Part shown: positions 10,399 through 23,490 of the stretch, one piece after another | Position numbering within the stretch: the stretch's first letter is position 1 | How the letters are laid out: every line of letters begins with the position of its first letter | Assembly: GCA_963693315.1 (NCBI GenBank) | Contig: OY856187.1 | Coordinates: 381,413,460 to 381,477,459, forward strand | Direction: 5' to 3' | Source of the DNA: Diogma glabrata | Lineage: Eukaryota > Arthropoda > Insecta > Diptera > Cylindrotomidae | Length of the DNA: 64,000 nt | Translations under genes and position numbers: made by a program | Notes under the pieces: model-generated | The model's database searches: none | The model's input: only the letters and a program-made list of their open reading frames with translations | Told to the model about the DNA's origin: nothing

Positions 10399-12456
10399 TA
10401 TTAGATGGTTTCTAAGAAACATCTTTTGGTGTTTGATTTTTCAATCATTATTTAACTAAACGCAATTAAGAATCCAAAGCCACAGATGGTACTGTAATTC
10501 TGGATATTCATAAGCCATTTTCACCTATAGATCAAAACAGTTTACCTCAATAGTGATTATATTAATGTTCATACTTGTTGTAAAATTAGAATGACTATCA
10601 ACAGACTTATTTATAAAAGCTTCAAAGTGCTAGTTGTCCTCTTGCTTCCTATAACGTGTTGAGGATCGGCCCGGTTTCGAGTTCAGTTATAAACAAAGCA
10701 TTTTAAAACGTAATAGTATCCAAATGTAAACTGCCCTACTAAGTTGTTCCAAGCACTGACTTGGTCAACCAAAAGGGTTTTAGAGGGCAAGAAGTTGTTG
10801 ATTGTATCCAAATCGAAGATGGGGTTCTAAATCATATCTCAAACAATAATTGTGACGAACAAATACAGGTCAGATCTTTTGCTGACTCCACAATTGTTCA
10901 AACTGTTAGTCACGTATGGCTCTAAACCACAACGAGAAAAAAAAATGTTTATAAGTTCCTATAGGGACGCATGTTGGTCAGTAACTGAGGTCGTAAGTAG
11001 TATTTATCGGTTTTGTGGCACATATGGTAAACATTGCTATTCTTACTTTGATTAAAAAATCACAATACTTTGCATGGCCTAGATTTAAGGTGGAGTCCTA
11101 ATCTAATTTAATAGATTTTTGCCAAGGTTAAAATCAGAAAACTGATTTTGTTGTTAAATTAATTTTTAAAATTTAGTTGATTCAGGTTTAACTAATTGTG
11201 GTGTTTGGTCTATATAGGTATCAGAGTAATAACCACAACAAATCAACATAAATTGATGATACCTAGAGTATACAACCACAAATAATTGATAGCTCTCTGC
11301 AATATTGCTATTTTATTATCCTAATCAGAAAATATTTTATTATTAATTGGAATATTGGTTGCAGTAAATTTAAGTCAGATTTCAAGTTTATTTCTTCGTG
11401 TGTGTGTTTTTTCAATAAAACTGTTGAACTGTCGTAATTAAAGTTTGTTCTAGGATTAATAACGTTGTTTTTTAAGCGTGTTATTTTGTGTTTTGCTACA
11501 CGTTCCTCCTTGTGTTTTTAAATTTTAACCCTTCTCGATTTATGTTTCTGATGTTGCTATTGTGCAATTTCACACAGTTATCAAACGTTTTCAAACTCAC
11601 TCTGATTGAACACGCATTTTCAAAATAGATATCTCTACAAATGGTGGTGTTTATATCCAAGCCTCTTACACTGCTAAGTAAATATTTTATGGCATAATCA
11701 ATATTGCATATCTAACATTCTTTTCTTTTAAGGAAGGAACTTTGACGGAGTGTTGAAGTGCAACCATTTCGTTTTAGATTCAACTCCAATACTAAATGCG
11801 AAAAAATTGGTAAAGAGTTACTAATTAAAATTCCAAAGCACTAGATTTAAATATGAGCGAATGAAATAAATAATTCCAGCCTGACGATATACTTAAAATC
11901 TTACTTAATCGATTAAGCAGCTTTCGAGCAATCGCTGACATACATAGACTACAACCTTCGTCAGACTAGAACTTTCCGTCGTTAATAAAGTCGGGGAAGA
12001 ATTATGGGAGTAATACCATCCTTTCAGTCAATCAAATTTTTTGATAAATTTTTTATGCTATCAATTTTTTAAGTGTTGGTTTGATTGAGATGTTTTGTTA
12101 GCACATAATTTAATAATTAAAATTCAAAATTTAAAGAAAACAAATTTTTTGAAAACATTGACATAAATAGTTTGTAACAAAACGACGGACTATTTCGAAT
12201 TTGTTCGTATTTGCTGAAATAAGAATTTTCATACGCTAATTAATGATGTGCTGATTTGTTTCGGTTTCGGCCTTTAAATTAAAACAAACATAAAAGCATT
12301 TATATGTGCCACAGGTCATTTAACCAGTGTTTTACATTTAATCAGTTAATTGCTTTGTTGCGTCACAACACAATATCAATTAATAATACAAATTTCTGTC
12401 TACATAAATGATGAACCTTTTTTTTTGTTAAGTTTAATTATAGTATTACATGAAGC
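10399..12456. other. Unassigned AT-rich DNA
   Basis: About 2 kb with no recognised element. An uninterrupted plus-strand frame at about 10764-10907 (beginning DLVNQKGFRGQEVV) and the ORF at 10852-11055 match no family I know. No splice or promoter evidence supports a host exon. Confidence 0.35.
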
Positions 12457-13004
12457 TGTAATATGGTTGTTTGTAATTTATGTAGTGTAGAGAAGCTGTT
12501 TATTGAGATGATGTATGGAAATGGGTTGAGAGATATGGCAAGTTATAAATGTATGTGCGATAAAGAGTATAACTAAAGAGAAACAAGAAGTGGAGAATCT
12601 TACTATTTATGCTTGTCCAAATGTTTGATCGAGATGATTAGGTAAATTATAATCAAACAAAAAAGATTTTGTAATTTTAAATCAAGTTATAAAATTGTAC
12701 TATTTTTGAAATCCATACCTATAATGTACGCTTCCTATTTTTTTTTATTGTTTTTGTTTACATAACATGTATCCATAATTCACAGTAAAAAATGTAAAAT
12801 TTAATACAGGAACAACAGTAAATAATTAAAGGAGAGGAGAGAAAAGTGAAGGATACAAAAATACAAGGAGATATTAGAGGAAAGGAGAGGAAATGTGAAA
12901 AGGGGTTGTAAAACTTTTAATTTGAGATTTTATTTTTGGTTATAAATAAAAGATTTCCCAGTCAAGAACCCCATTTCTTTTTACAAAATAGTCAAACCGT
13001 TTCA
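12457..13004 (+). mobile_element. Probable LTR (5' LTR or solo-LTR end)
   Basis: The right end has LTR 3'-end hallmarks: a purine-rich tract (about 12830-12910), AATAAA at 12945-12950, then a CA dinucleotide (13003-13004) just before a tRNA primer-binding site. The left boundary TG at 12457 is a guess from the nearest TGTA start; the right boundary is much more secure. No gag or pol reading frame follows, so the internal region is lost or decayed. Confidence 0.5.
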
Positions 13005-13006
13005 CT

Positions 13007-13024
13007 TGGCGCCGAAACAGGGAC
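13007..13024 (+). other. tRNA primer-binding site of an LTR retrotransposon
   Basis: TGGCGCCGAAACAGGGAC starts two bases after the putative LTR end. The TGGCGCC start is the usual complement of a tRNA CCA tail plus acceptor stem in Gypsy-like retrotransposons. Confidence 0.6.
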
Positions 13025-13265
13025 ATTTAGCGCCATAATCGTTCAAGTTCGTTATTACAATGATTAAATATATGTTCTACAATACACATTTGTTTGCTTA
13101 GTGCTGATTACACTAGTTTACAAGAAAAATCTCCGTCAATAAAACCCAACTTTTCCTATATCTTTTGACCTGCTGAACACAAATATCGTATTCGTTTTTT
13201 TGGTTAAGTCTTGTTTTATGTATACGTGAAAACCCAATTTTTTCGGTGAACAAAAAGGTTACAAA
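13025..13265. other. Unassigned AT-rich DNA
   Basis: Sequence immediately after the primer-binding site; a leader would be expected here, but no gag frame is visible. Confidence 0.3.
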
Positions 13266-14412
13266 CAAACATTTTGACCTTTTTTTTAAAATATCCGTCA
13301 AAGGTTCTGGAAGTTATACTCGAAAAAAGTTGAAGAAAATCAAAAATTTATGTTTATTTTAAGTTTTTCTATATTCAACGCCATAAATTTTAAACAAACA
13401 ATGATTGTAAATTTTTTTAATTTCTTGGAACCTACAGTTAATTCAATATTCTTTCTTTTAAGTTAAAAATCACGAATTTTGGTGCAGGTTGCACCAAGCT
13501 ATTTAGGTTTTCCCAAAAAAAAGTCGAAACTTAAAATTTGTAAAAAAAATAATTTTACTAAGAATTATTTAAATTCTGCAACATAATTCATTTAAATATG
13601 AGTTGTTATACAGATTTTCGAGTTAAAATTGCGAGCTATGGTCAAAACTTGGTCGTAACACAACGTTAAAACGTTAAATGAACATTTTCCCTATTGTACC
13701 ATCTTGAATGTGTTAAGTTGCAGTTGACATGACTATTTTTCGACATCCACGGTTTATGCTAAAGTAATAAGGGTATACAATTCTTATATATGGAGTGATT
13801 TTTTTAGCAGGATATATTATGCAAAGTTTACAAATAAAACAAAATGAATTTGGAATATTTTTACACTTGAAACTTCTTGAGAAGCCATTTAAGTAAATTT
13901 AGCTTTACACTTTACTATTTTAAAAGAATTCTAAACTGATGTTTGAGAACGACTGAGCTTGTAAAATATTATTTACGATGCGGCACAAAAAGAAAAGAAA
14001 AAATACTTAAACGCGGTTGAAATAAGGAAAACTCAAAATGGCTCGCAGTTTTTATTCGAAAATCCGAATAACAATTTAAATATAAATTCATTATGTTGCA
14101 TAATTTAAATTTTTCTTAGTAAAAAAATAGTAAAAAAATTTTTAGTTTGGCTATTTTTGGAAAAACCCGAATAACTTGGGCCAACAACCTGCACCAAAAT
14201 TCGTGTTTTTAACTTAAAAGAAAGGGAATTGAATTAACTACGGTCTCCAAGAAATTAAAAAAATTTACAGTCATTTTTTGTTGAAAATTTATGGGGTTGA
14301 ATATGGAAAAAAATTTTAAAAAAATAAAATTTTTGATCTTTTTTCAAACTTTTTCGAGTATAGCTTCCACAATCCCTAATGAATTTTTTCAAAAAAAAGC
14401 TCAAAATGTTTG
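13266..14412. mobile_element. 1.15-kb element with ~380-bp inverted repeats
   Basis: Arms 13266-13645 and 14037-14412 are imperfect reverse complements. Landmarks are CAAACATTTTGA at the ends, ATACTCGAAAAA, CCATAAATTTT, TTTCTTGGA and AATTTTGGTGCAGGTTG. The loop of about 390 bp is AT-rich and non-coding. The 62-codon ORF inside the left arm has no counterpart in the right arm, so it is not a gene. Fits an old MITE-like element; no TSD identified. Confidence 0.75.
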
Positions 14413-15790
14413 TTAGTATTTTTACTATGCATTTCTTTCATTAATACATTGAATATGTTTGTTTTGTAAAATAAGCAGTCCAAAAACCAGAATAACCTTT
14501 TTTTCACAGAAAAAATTGCTTTATTATCTCAAAAACAAGAACCAGAAAAAACAAGAAAAACAAGCTTTGAATATCTCAAAAACAAGAACCAACCTAAAAA
14601 AATGAATATGATATTCATGTTCAGCATGTCAAAATCCAATAGAAAAGTTGTGTTTTTGTCAGGGAGACAAAAAAGATCAAAATTTGTAAACTAGTGTTAT
14701 TATTTGTGCCGAAAAAAATGTCATAGAGCCAAAAATTGTTTGAGTTGGCTCTCGACCGTAATTCAACCCGAACTAGAATAGCACGAGCAAGTTGAAACTT
14801 CTTTTCTTGATAAAGTTAAATATCCTGTTGGATGTTATTTTACCAAGGATCATTTGTGTGAATTGATTTTGCATAGTATTCCAATAATTCCAATAATTTT
14901 TTAAAACCAAAGCTTTTCTAGGCAGTTTTTGTTTATAAGCTAGATTAAGTTAATTCAAATTTCTTAAATTATTTCCTAAATTAGGTTATTTCAAATTATA
15001 ACTTATATGCATAAATGTGAGATTAGTCAACTCTCGTAATATACAACTAGTTAACTACTTATGTACACGAGTATACATATATTCATATATTCAGTAATTT
15101 AATTTCAATTTCATCATAAAATCGTTTAATTAAAATTATCATGTACGACAAATAATATATCAATAATTTAATTTAGAATAATTTAATAAATGAAATCGAA
15201 CGAACAGAATAAGTTCGAAATAAAAAAGTAAATAAAAAAAACTAATTAAAATTCCATTAAAATAAAACTACGTAAGTATTTACATTAATTAAATTAACTA
15301 AATTTTAACAAAATCAAAAATAAAGTTATATTAAATTATTTATTTGTTTGTTTTGATGTGTACGGAAAAATTGATAATGATCTTGCTTCCATTTGATATA
15401 TCGTTTCTTATTCTTATCTTCAAAGAAAACAAATTTTAATTCCTAACTCGTCTTATATTTTATTTGAACTTGTCACATGTTTTTAAACAAATTTGTTTAT
15501 CAAAATGGATCTTCATATAAGGTAACTTTTAACGCACCTTTTTAGAACAAATTATTGTCTGCTACGATAAAAAATAGTATATTATTTAGTAAGTTTTAAG
15601 TGATATATTTTAATCTCGAATATAAATGTAATGCAGGCTAGCGAGAGAATAATATTCATTTATCGGATAAAATTTATCCTTTGGACAGAGTAAAATGGAT
15701 TGTCTTGAGAACAATGGCTTACACAGGATCGAGGTATGGGGCTGGGGGATTAGGGGTTTATATTTAAACAGCTTTTATCTTTTAACAAAG
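14413..15790. other. Unassigned AT-rich DNA
   Basis: Contains a small imperfect duplication near 14530-14600 (ATCTCAAAAACAAGAACC twice) and long A/T runs. No gene or element recognised. Confidence 0.4.
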
Positions 15791-16850
15791 GTTGCCAGAC
15801 TTTGAAATACCGACAAGCACTTGCCCATTAATGGTTAACAGTACTTCTATTGTTATTGGGCCAGTATTAGAACCATCCATCGGCTGATCTATGGTTTCAA
15901 AAAATACCCAGTATTTAGTTACGTTTGAATGGCCAACCTGATCCATTAATCCATCTTTACTGTTAATAGAAATAACCCAATAAATTAAATAAGCTTAAAA
16001 GTTAATAGTTAAATAAGTATTTTGCGATAGAACCCGGTAGAAAAATAGTTAGTTCGTCAGGAGACTTAAAAATTAAAAAGTTCGACTAAATTAATAAATC
16101 GGTGTTCCAAAAAGCTTAACACAGAAAAATATATGGGTTATGTTTTTGTTGTTTTAAACGTAGCAACTTAACATAATATAAATAGTGTATTTACATTTTT
16201 TAATATAATTACAACTAGACCAGAATTCATCCAACTAATTCCCATTAAATTAATGAGATATTGCTGGCTTTTGTCTCTTGTCAATGAACTAAAACCATTT
16301 ATCATCACGATTCGCACAAAGAAAGTTATCGTTTAGTAAAATAATATTAATGGTCCAGTCATTATTTTAATCATTTTGTATTTAATTTACCTAAATTTAT
16401 ACATATGAATTTCTATTCGATAATGATTTCTTAATGGCCAGTACTCGGTCATTGCTGCTATACTCTTTATCAGTATTGATCTATTGCAGGGCTAGCTTTA
16501 CAAACTTGTATAGGCTATTGCGTTTTTTTTCTTTGACCATTAATTTTATAAAATTATTTTATTGATTACTCGATACTCGGCCAATTCTTGACCATTGTTA
16601 CATTACTGGTTGCCAGTAATGGACCACTACTGGAATAGTTGTACAAGCTTGTTTGGGCTATTGCTGGCTTTTATCGCTAGTACTCGAATGGCAACCATTT
16701 ATTGTCCAACGTTATCATCCAGTAAATTTATATAAATGATCCAGTCATAGTTGCCAGTAGTCGGCCATTGCTGTTTTACTGGTCGCCAGTAATGGACCAT
16801 TACTGGAACAGTTGTGGACCTTGTATAGGATATTCCTTGATCATGTGACG
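15791..16850. repeat. Diverged tandem repeats rich in CCAGTA / TACTGG
   Basis: Phrases such as ATTGCTGGCTTTT (16261 and 16660), CGGCCATTG/CGGTCATTG, GCCAGTAATGGACCA (twice) and ACTGGAA(T/C)AGTTGT recur. They mark at least three degenerate units of roughly 180-200 bp between about 16255 and 16835; looser traces extend back to 15830. Non-coding. Confidence 0.6.
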
Positions 16851-16869
16851 CTATGTGCTTCTCAATAAT

Positions 16870-17030
16870 TACAACCCAGATAGAGTTATATGAAGATTCG
16901 ATGATTCAAGCAAGCAATAACGTGCCATTATCAAGGATACTCCATGATATGTCACGTTAACTCATATGTCGCTTGTGAATAGCATGGATTGGACAACTCG
17001 GGGTTGTCATACCCTTAGATAACAGAAGCG
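16870..17030 (-). repeat. Rep-P dispersed repeat, internally deleted copy
   Basis: Matches the minus strand of the 44.1-kb copy: TTATATGAAG...CAAGCAA, CATCAAGGA-like text, GATATGTCACGTTAACTCATATG, then GGGGTTGTCATACCC. It lacks the central part of the repeat and is strongly diverged. Confidence 0.65.
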
Positions 17031-17949
17031 ATACTTAAAATTCTATACTTCCTATAATACATAATAGCTGAATCGTTGCAGAAGAAGTTATCCTATGTTT
17101 TCACTCAGAAATTGTTTCCATTGTAGCTATAATCCTTTTTGAAATTCTGAAAATACCAACGTTAACTCATGACGTTGAACCCATTTAGTTCGACACAATT
17201 TTTAAGACGAATTGCTAAAGAATCTGCAAGAATCTGTTGAATCTGTTAGAGCTTAGCGTGTTGAAATAATTTTATACTTTTTGGAATGATCCTATACAAT
17301 TTTAAATAAATAAAAGATTGCAGGCATCAGAAATTGCAAGATTAAGACTATGACAATACACAGCCTTTTTGTGCCCTCAAAAACAACCAGTCATTGCTGA
17401 AACTCCATCATAGCCCTGGCCGACCATGAATTGCGAACCAATTCCCATTCCCACATCTATCTTATATTAAATGTGTCCGCTTCGATATATCGGCAACACA
17501 ATGAAAATTTTTCTAGGATAGCTATGTCACTAGTCTCATCAGTCAAAACAGAAAAATAATTTTGGCACTAATTATTTGGTTCTAAATTTTCGAATTCAGA
17601 TAAGTTGAATGTTCTAGTGAAACCTCAATGCGGTTTAAATTTCATGATTTTTTTGTTTCAACATATGAATGTAAACCCTTGGGGGTGGGGGGGTAGATTT
17701 TAACTCCTCTAACCGGGGAGGAGTTCAAGCCCTCTGCATACGTAATTCAGGAGGCTTGAATATTTGAGTACGTAATTCAATAATTATGTCTGGAAAAAGG
17801 AATTCCCCCCACAGCAACATTAATTCAGGATCACATTCTATAAAAACATGAAATTAGCGTAAATATGTTTGCGTTCAAAAATTAGCGTTTAACTTATTTT
17901 GCAAATTTTTGTAAAAATTTAGTTTGAAAAAAATATGTTCACATCTACC
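17031..17949. other. Unassigned AT-rich DNA with one small hairpin
   Basis: AACTCCTC and GAGGAGTT (about 17700-17728) form a short stem beside a G-rich run. TACGTAATTCA occurs twice (about 17739 and 17770). No gene recognised. Confidence 0.4.
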
Positions 17950-18085
17950 CGAACTTCTAAGATATCACCCTGAATAGTTATATCTTACTAGGCATTGCCA
18001 GTAGTATGTGAAATCTCAAGATAATTCGTATTTCAATGATACAAGGAATTGAGGACGCAAAGTGGTCACACCCGTAGATCCAAGG
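17950..18085 (-). repeat. Rep-P dispersed repeat, 5' fragment
   Basis: Reverse-complement match to the start of Rep-P: GCATTGCCAGTAGTATGTGA, ATCTCAAG, then GTGGTCACACCCGTAGATC. The remainder of the repeat is missing. Confidence 0.7.
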
Positions 18086-18579
18086 TTTACTAAATATACT
18101 CTAGAGTCTAGTCCTTTATTTGACGTATACGTATCACTGTTCAATAAAAAAAAGACATATAAACAAATTATTAAAAGTATAAAAATTGACCTTTTAACTT
18201 CAATGTTAAAACTGTACACCTTTGTATCAACAACGATTGTGAATCAATAATTATTATTTTAAGATTATCACAACAATTATTAATATTATTATTATTACTA
18301 TCTCAATGTCTTTAAAATGTAGATAAAAAACAACTAATTGCAATTTTTTGTTTTTTTTGTGGAAAAATACATTTTATAACTGTAGACATTTCAAGCTAAT
18401 AGTATTTATAGTTTATGAGAAAATTGATTATGTAGAAACTCGAATGGACACCGAAGTCTCACCAATAGGGTAGATAGACCAATAGGGTCAGTTTTGAAAA
18501 TACAAAAATTAATTATTTGTATAATTATTATATCGTGATAATTTTATCGTATAATTATTATATCGTGATAACTGCCCTA
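18086..18579. other. AT-rich DNA with a two-copy 30-bp tandem repeat
   Basis: ATAATTATTATATCGTGATA occurs at 18521-18540 and 18551-18570. Otherwise unassigned; the ORFs here have no recognisable match. Confidence 0.5.
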
Positions 18580-19251
18580 TAGTCCCTAAGCCTGCGCCGA
18601 TTTCATGTGATGATTACCACATATTTTATAGTTCGTGCGGCGCCGGTCCTTGACGATCCCGAAATTTAGAATATAGAATATCGACCGAAATTTAGAATAT
18701 CGATTTAGAATATCGATCGACGATCCCGAAATTTTATACGTCGTGAGGCGCCTGTCCTTGACGAGCCCAAAAACATTTGTTCTGCGATTTTTCTCAAATC
18801 AGCCGCTTTTGCGTACGGCAAATTCCGAAAAATGCCGATCGCCCGTGATCTTGTAAATGTGCTACCACATTTTGTTTTAACTTTGGTGGTTGGAAATTTG
18901 TTTTAGAACAAGAGGGTAAGCTAGTCCGACCAAAATGTGTCTGCTTTTGTCGAGTCCTACAAGTGACATTTTGGTATGTTTGGGTTGTCGGATTAGACAA
19001 TAGCAGACTAATTTTTGTCGGACAAGGTTACTCTCGCGTTCTAAATCAAATTTCCGAAACCCATAGTTTAAAAAACAAAAATTTACAAGAACCTGGGCAA
19101 TCGGCACTTTTCGGAGCTTGCCGAACGCAAAAGCGGCCGATTTTAGATAAATCGCAGAACAAATGTTTTTGGGCTCGTCAAAGACAGGCGCCTCACGAAG
19201 TATAAAATATGTGGTAGTTATCACATGAAATCGGCGCCGGCCTAGGGACTA
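18580..19251. mobile_element. 672-bp palindromic MITE
   Basis: The ends are TAGTCCCTA(A/G)GCC and its complement, followed by GCGCCGATTTCATGTGAT in both arms. The arms stay complementary almost to the centre (about 18960 versus 18990), sharing GAGCCCAAAAACATTTGTTC, GCCGCTTTTGCGT and AAATTTG-TTTAGAAC. A 90-bp local duplication (CGACGATCCCGAAATTT) is present only in the left arm. Flanks are consistent with a TA or CTA duplication. The ORFs at 18794-19224 are mirror artefacts of the palindrome. Confidence 0.85.
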
Positions 19252-20610
19252 CTAAAGAAACTATGAGTCTAATTATAATGTGATAGGTTAAATTCTATGT
19301 CATTAAATTTTAGAGTGTTTCTGTTCTGTATTAAATTCAAATAAAACTGAAGCAAAACCTTTTCATAAAAATGTGTATTCTTATAATAATTTCAAACAAA
19401 AACAGACTGCATACTATGATGTATATTGAAATCTACTTATTTTTGTTGTATTTAAATAACTAATTTTTCTAAGGATTATATTAAAATAATAGAGTGATTG
19501 TGCAAAAAGACACACTTTGGGGGATATTTTGCTCTCTTGCTTTAAACCTCTAGAAAAAGGCATACTCTTTTCTGTCTTGTTGTATAATATACTATTTTTA
19601 TTTCCCATTATATGTTAGACTTAGGCTTCGGACAATTTACGGTATTTAAATTTATCGATAAAGTAGTCTTTTAAGCTTATTGCTATTGTCTTTGAATACC
19701 ACCGTTCTAATTAATATCATTTTGACATTTCATTTTCCTTCATAAGATTCATGGTGTTCCTTCATAAGATAATAAAATTAAATGATTGTTAGAAAATTAT
19801 ACAAATTTGGTTTAACTTTAATTAATTGTTCAAAATGTTTAACTCTAATGGGCAAATAAAAAGAAAAATGGCTAAAATATTAAACCAAATTATTAAAAAA
19901 ATACAAAATATTTTCTCCCAGCCAACTGCAATTTTTCTAATGAAATGAATTTTTTGATGAAGAATGTCTAACAATATAATAAAACTCCAAAAATAAATTT
20001 AAACTATAAAAAATATGAATTTGATATAGAAGTAAAAACATTAAAATGACAGTTAAGGGCTTATGGTCTTTTTTTAATGTCATTAGAAATTTAATGTCTT
20101 TCGCTCTACTTTGCCGACACATGGATGCATTCAATGTAAGTTAAGGACTTAAGGTCTTAAAATAACCTTAATTTGAACAAGGCATTATTTTAGTAAACCA
20201 ACTTATGTTGTTTTATGTTCAAATAATTTTTTTGAACTATACAAATTAATTGATTCTTGCTCCGAAAAATTTTGTATTATGTTTTGCAAAACAGTAATGG
20301 TAAAATAGCAATATTTTCGTATCTCATGAACAAAAAATATAAATTTTAATCAATATCAATATGATCAATAAAACAAATGTCAATAGCATAAATAAATATT
20401 ATTTATCCCGCACAAGATAAAAAAAGTTTGGAACATGGCAAAACAATTTCAAAACTTTTAGAACACCATAAAATAGCATCGAAAACATTATTTTAATCAA
20501 GTAGGCTTCTTGATTTTACTAAAATGCAAATTCGAAAAATCATAAAGTATGTTTATCATGACAATCATTGAAACCCAAAATAATCCAACATGTTGATGGA
20601 CGGTTTCTTT
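19252..20610. other. Unassigned AT-rich DNA
   Basis: No gene or repeat partner recognised. TTAAGG(A/G)CTTA(A/T)GGTCTT is loosely duplicated at about 20051 and 20140. Confidence 0.35.
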
Positions 20611-20815
20611 AAACTTTTGGTGATTAGACGCCCCCGAGACTATTAAGTCCGGCAAAACATTCCGTTTGTACGATGTAAAGACAAAGAATCCTTTGCATTC
20701 TGTCACTATGACAGTGAGTGATCTCAACAGTATGACTGTTTGCACAAACCGATTGACGTATAAAACAGGAAAAAGAATATGATTGAGGCATGATGGATCC
20801 GACTTCAAATATTAT
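20611..20815 (-). pseudogene. Decayed C-terminal fragment of a non-LTR reverse transcriptase
   Basis: Minus-strand text SIMPQSYSF, then RQSV, TVEITHC and NVLPDLIV parallels SIMPQTYSY, RQST, TVEIPRC and NSLPESV in the 6988-7494 fragment, with frame changes between pieces. This is a second, older copy of the same family; nothing upstream is recognisable. Confidence 0.6.
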
Positions 20816-20930
20816 TTAAAATCGAATATAAATATTTTTTACCAGATACTTAACTTGGACTTGATAAAAAAGGCTGAGAACCTTTATCAAATATTAAAAC
20901 CAGTCGCAAATGTTTGGAAAGCATATGACT

Positions 20931-21063
20931 GCAGTCTTTGCCAATAAGTAATTTGGAAACAGTTACGACATGATTGGGATTTTTTTGGTCATTTTAGCAG
21001 CCTTGGCGAATAAGTACGAAGTTGGAAACAGTAACAACATGATTCGGATTTATTTGGTCTTGT
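20931..21063 (+). repeat. Two-copy 66-bp tandem duplication
   Basis: Units 20931-20996 and 20997-21063 share GCAG(T/C)CTTTGCCAATAAGTA-like starts, TTGGAAACAGT, ACATGATT(G/C)GGATTT and TTTGGTC. They have about 15 differences, so the duplication is not recent. Confidence 0.75.
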
Positions 21064-21088
21064 CACTGATCACAAGACCAAATAAATC
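21047..21088. repeat. Perfect 17-bp inverted repeat with 8-bp loop
   Basis: GATTTATTTGGTCTTGT (21047-21063) and its exact complement (21072-21088) flank CACTGATC. It overlaps the end of the second 66-bp unit. Function unknown. Confidence 0.8.
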
Positions 21089-21175
21089 GAAACTATATTA
21101 CAAAACGAACAAAAAAAATCGTAACGTTATGCGTTTCGTTTTTATAACATTATATTTATTTTTGCCGTACGTAAA

Positions 21176-21583
21176 AATGTCAAAAAAAATCACATAACCA
21201 TTTTTGCAGGAAATTTAATTCTCTACAAAAAAGTCCATGTCATTTTTTTCCTAAAACCTATATTTCTGATGATATTTTGAAATAAAACTTGAAATTCTTC
21301 TAAACTCGTGAAACCAAATGATGAAAATTTCGACGAAAAAGTACTAATTTTGATTTTTTTTGTCACGAATATTTTTTTATACATTTCATTCTATAGCATA
21401 AGAAGAAAATTAGGAGTTTTTCGTCATCTTTATTTTTTATGTTTTTTAAAAATTACGAAAACTTACAAGTTCATTTTCAAAATATCATGAGAACTATACG
21501 TTTTCGGGAAAAAATGACATGGACGTTTTTTGTAGAAAATTAAATTTCCTATAAAAATGGTTATGTGATTTTTTTTGACATCT
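21176..21583. repeat. ~100-bp inverted repeat, MITE-like
   Basis: Arms 21176-21277 and 21479-21583 share ATGTCAAAAAAAATCACATA, GGAAATTTAATT, TCCATGTCATTTTTT and CATGATATTTTGAAA in opposite orientation. The 200-bp loop encodes a chance 60-codon ORF. Non-coding repeat. Confidence 0.75.
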
Positions 21584-21765
21584 GCATATTTTAGGAGATA
21601 TTTGAAAATATCTACGAATTTTTCAAAAAATCAACTTCAACGATTTTGCGGCACGTGTTCTTTTGATTTAAAAAAAAAAATAATAATGCCGTTGTGTTTT
21701 TTTGACCACAAAGAATTTTTCTACGGGGCGTCTCGGAAAATTTAGTTTTTAACGACCAGTCTAAA

Positions 21766-21766
<1 letters not shown>

Positions 21767-21827
<61 letters not shown>
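21767..21827. repeat. (TA)n microsatellite, left flank of palindrome
   Basis: Uninterrupted TA repeat ending directly at ACAGGGTGAG. Confidence 0.95.
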
Positions 21828-22728
<901 letters not shown>

Positions 22729-22738
22729 CAAGTAAGCT

Positions 22739-23490
22739 ATGAAATCAAGGATGGCGGATGTAAAACATTTATGTGTTGTGTGTGAAAACAAATTAAATTA
22801 TAAAAATTTTGAATATCTGAAATGTGATGGCATATGTGGTCAATATTTTCATCGAACTTGTGCTGGAATAGAGATTGAGTTGTACAAAAAACTAGCTCTT
22901 AAAACAGCTATATGGAGATGTGAAAACTGTGTATCAGAATTTGACATGGCAATGTGACGTCACTCTTAAAATTAACACCATTGATGAAATTCATATAACT
23001 ATTAAAAACTTATTGAAGCAAATCTGAAATTTCAAAACGAAAATTGCGAGATTAAAGAAAAGCTCGATAAAACCATGGCTGAATTAGAAAAGATTAAACA
23101 ACAAAAATTCAAAAATAACCCTAGAAATAGATGGTATTCCTGAAGTAGAAAATGAATTTTTATCTGAAATTTTTATTAACCATGTTAAAAAAATTAATGC
23201 AAACATACAAGTAACTGATATAGTCATGATGAAAAATAAAAATTTTTACAGAAAGAAGCATCAAAAAAAAATCATAGTGCTGATAAAACAAATGTTAGAC
23301 ATTATTTGCCAATTTTTATAAACGAAAAATTAACACCATATAATTCATACTTAGTTAGCTAGAGATGCTCGCAAAAATAACAATGTTGAATATGCTTGGG
23401 TTAAAAACGGTATTGTTAAGGTCAGAAAAACCTCTGATTCTAAAACTTTTAACATTTTTAAAAGAGAAGATTTAGAAAATGTCGAATAAA
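22739..23490 (+). pseudogene. Non-LTR element A, ORF1: PHD finger and FP-type C-terminus
   Basis: The first 73 codons (22739-22957) form a PHD-type zinc finger with C12, C15, C29, C33, H38, C41, C61 and C64 in C4HC3 order. After a stop, frame-broken Lys/Glu-rich sequence (22960-23340) fits a coiled coil. Then 23366-23489 reads RDARKNNNVEYAWVKNG followed by VKVRK and an FKREDLE ending, the pattern of the FP-like C-terminal domain of many LINE ORF1 proteins. ORF1 proteins bind element RNA and act as chaperones. Several frameshifts and stops make this copy non-functional. The first ATG after the TA repeat is used as start. Confidence 0.75.

Noticed and set aside
10650..10910. Possible host exon: open plus-strand frame beginning DLVNQKGFRGQEVV
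   Set aside because: Short, no recognisable domain, no convincing splice sites, and surrounded by repeat-derived sequence.
18794..19224. Three overlapping ORFs on both strands in the 18.6-19.25 kb region
   Set aside because: They lie in the two arms of a palindromic MITE and mirror each other; no family similarity recognised.
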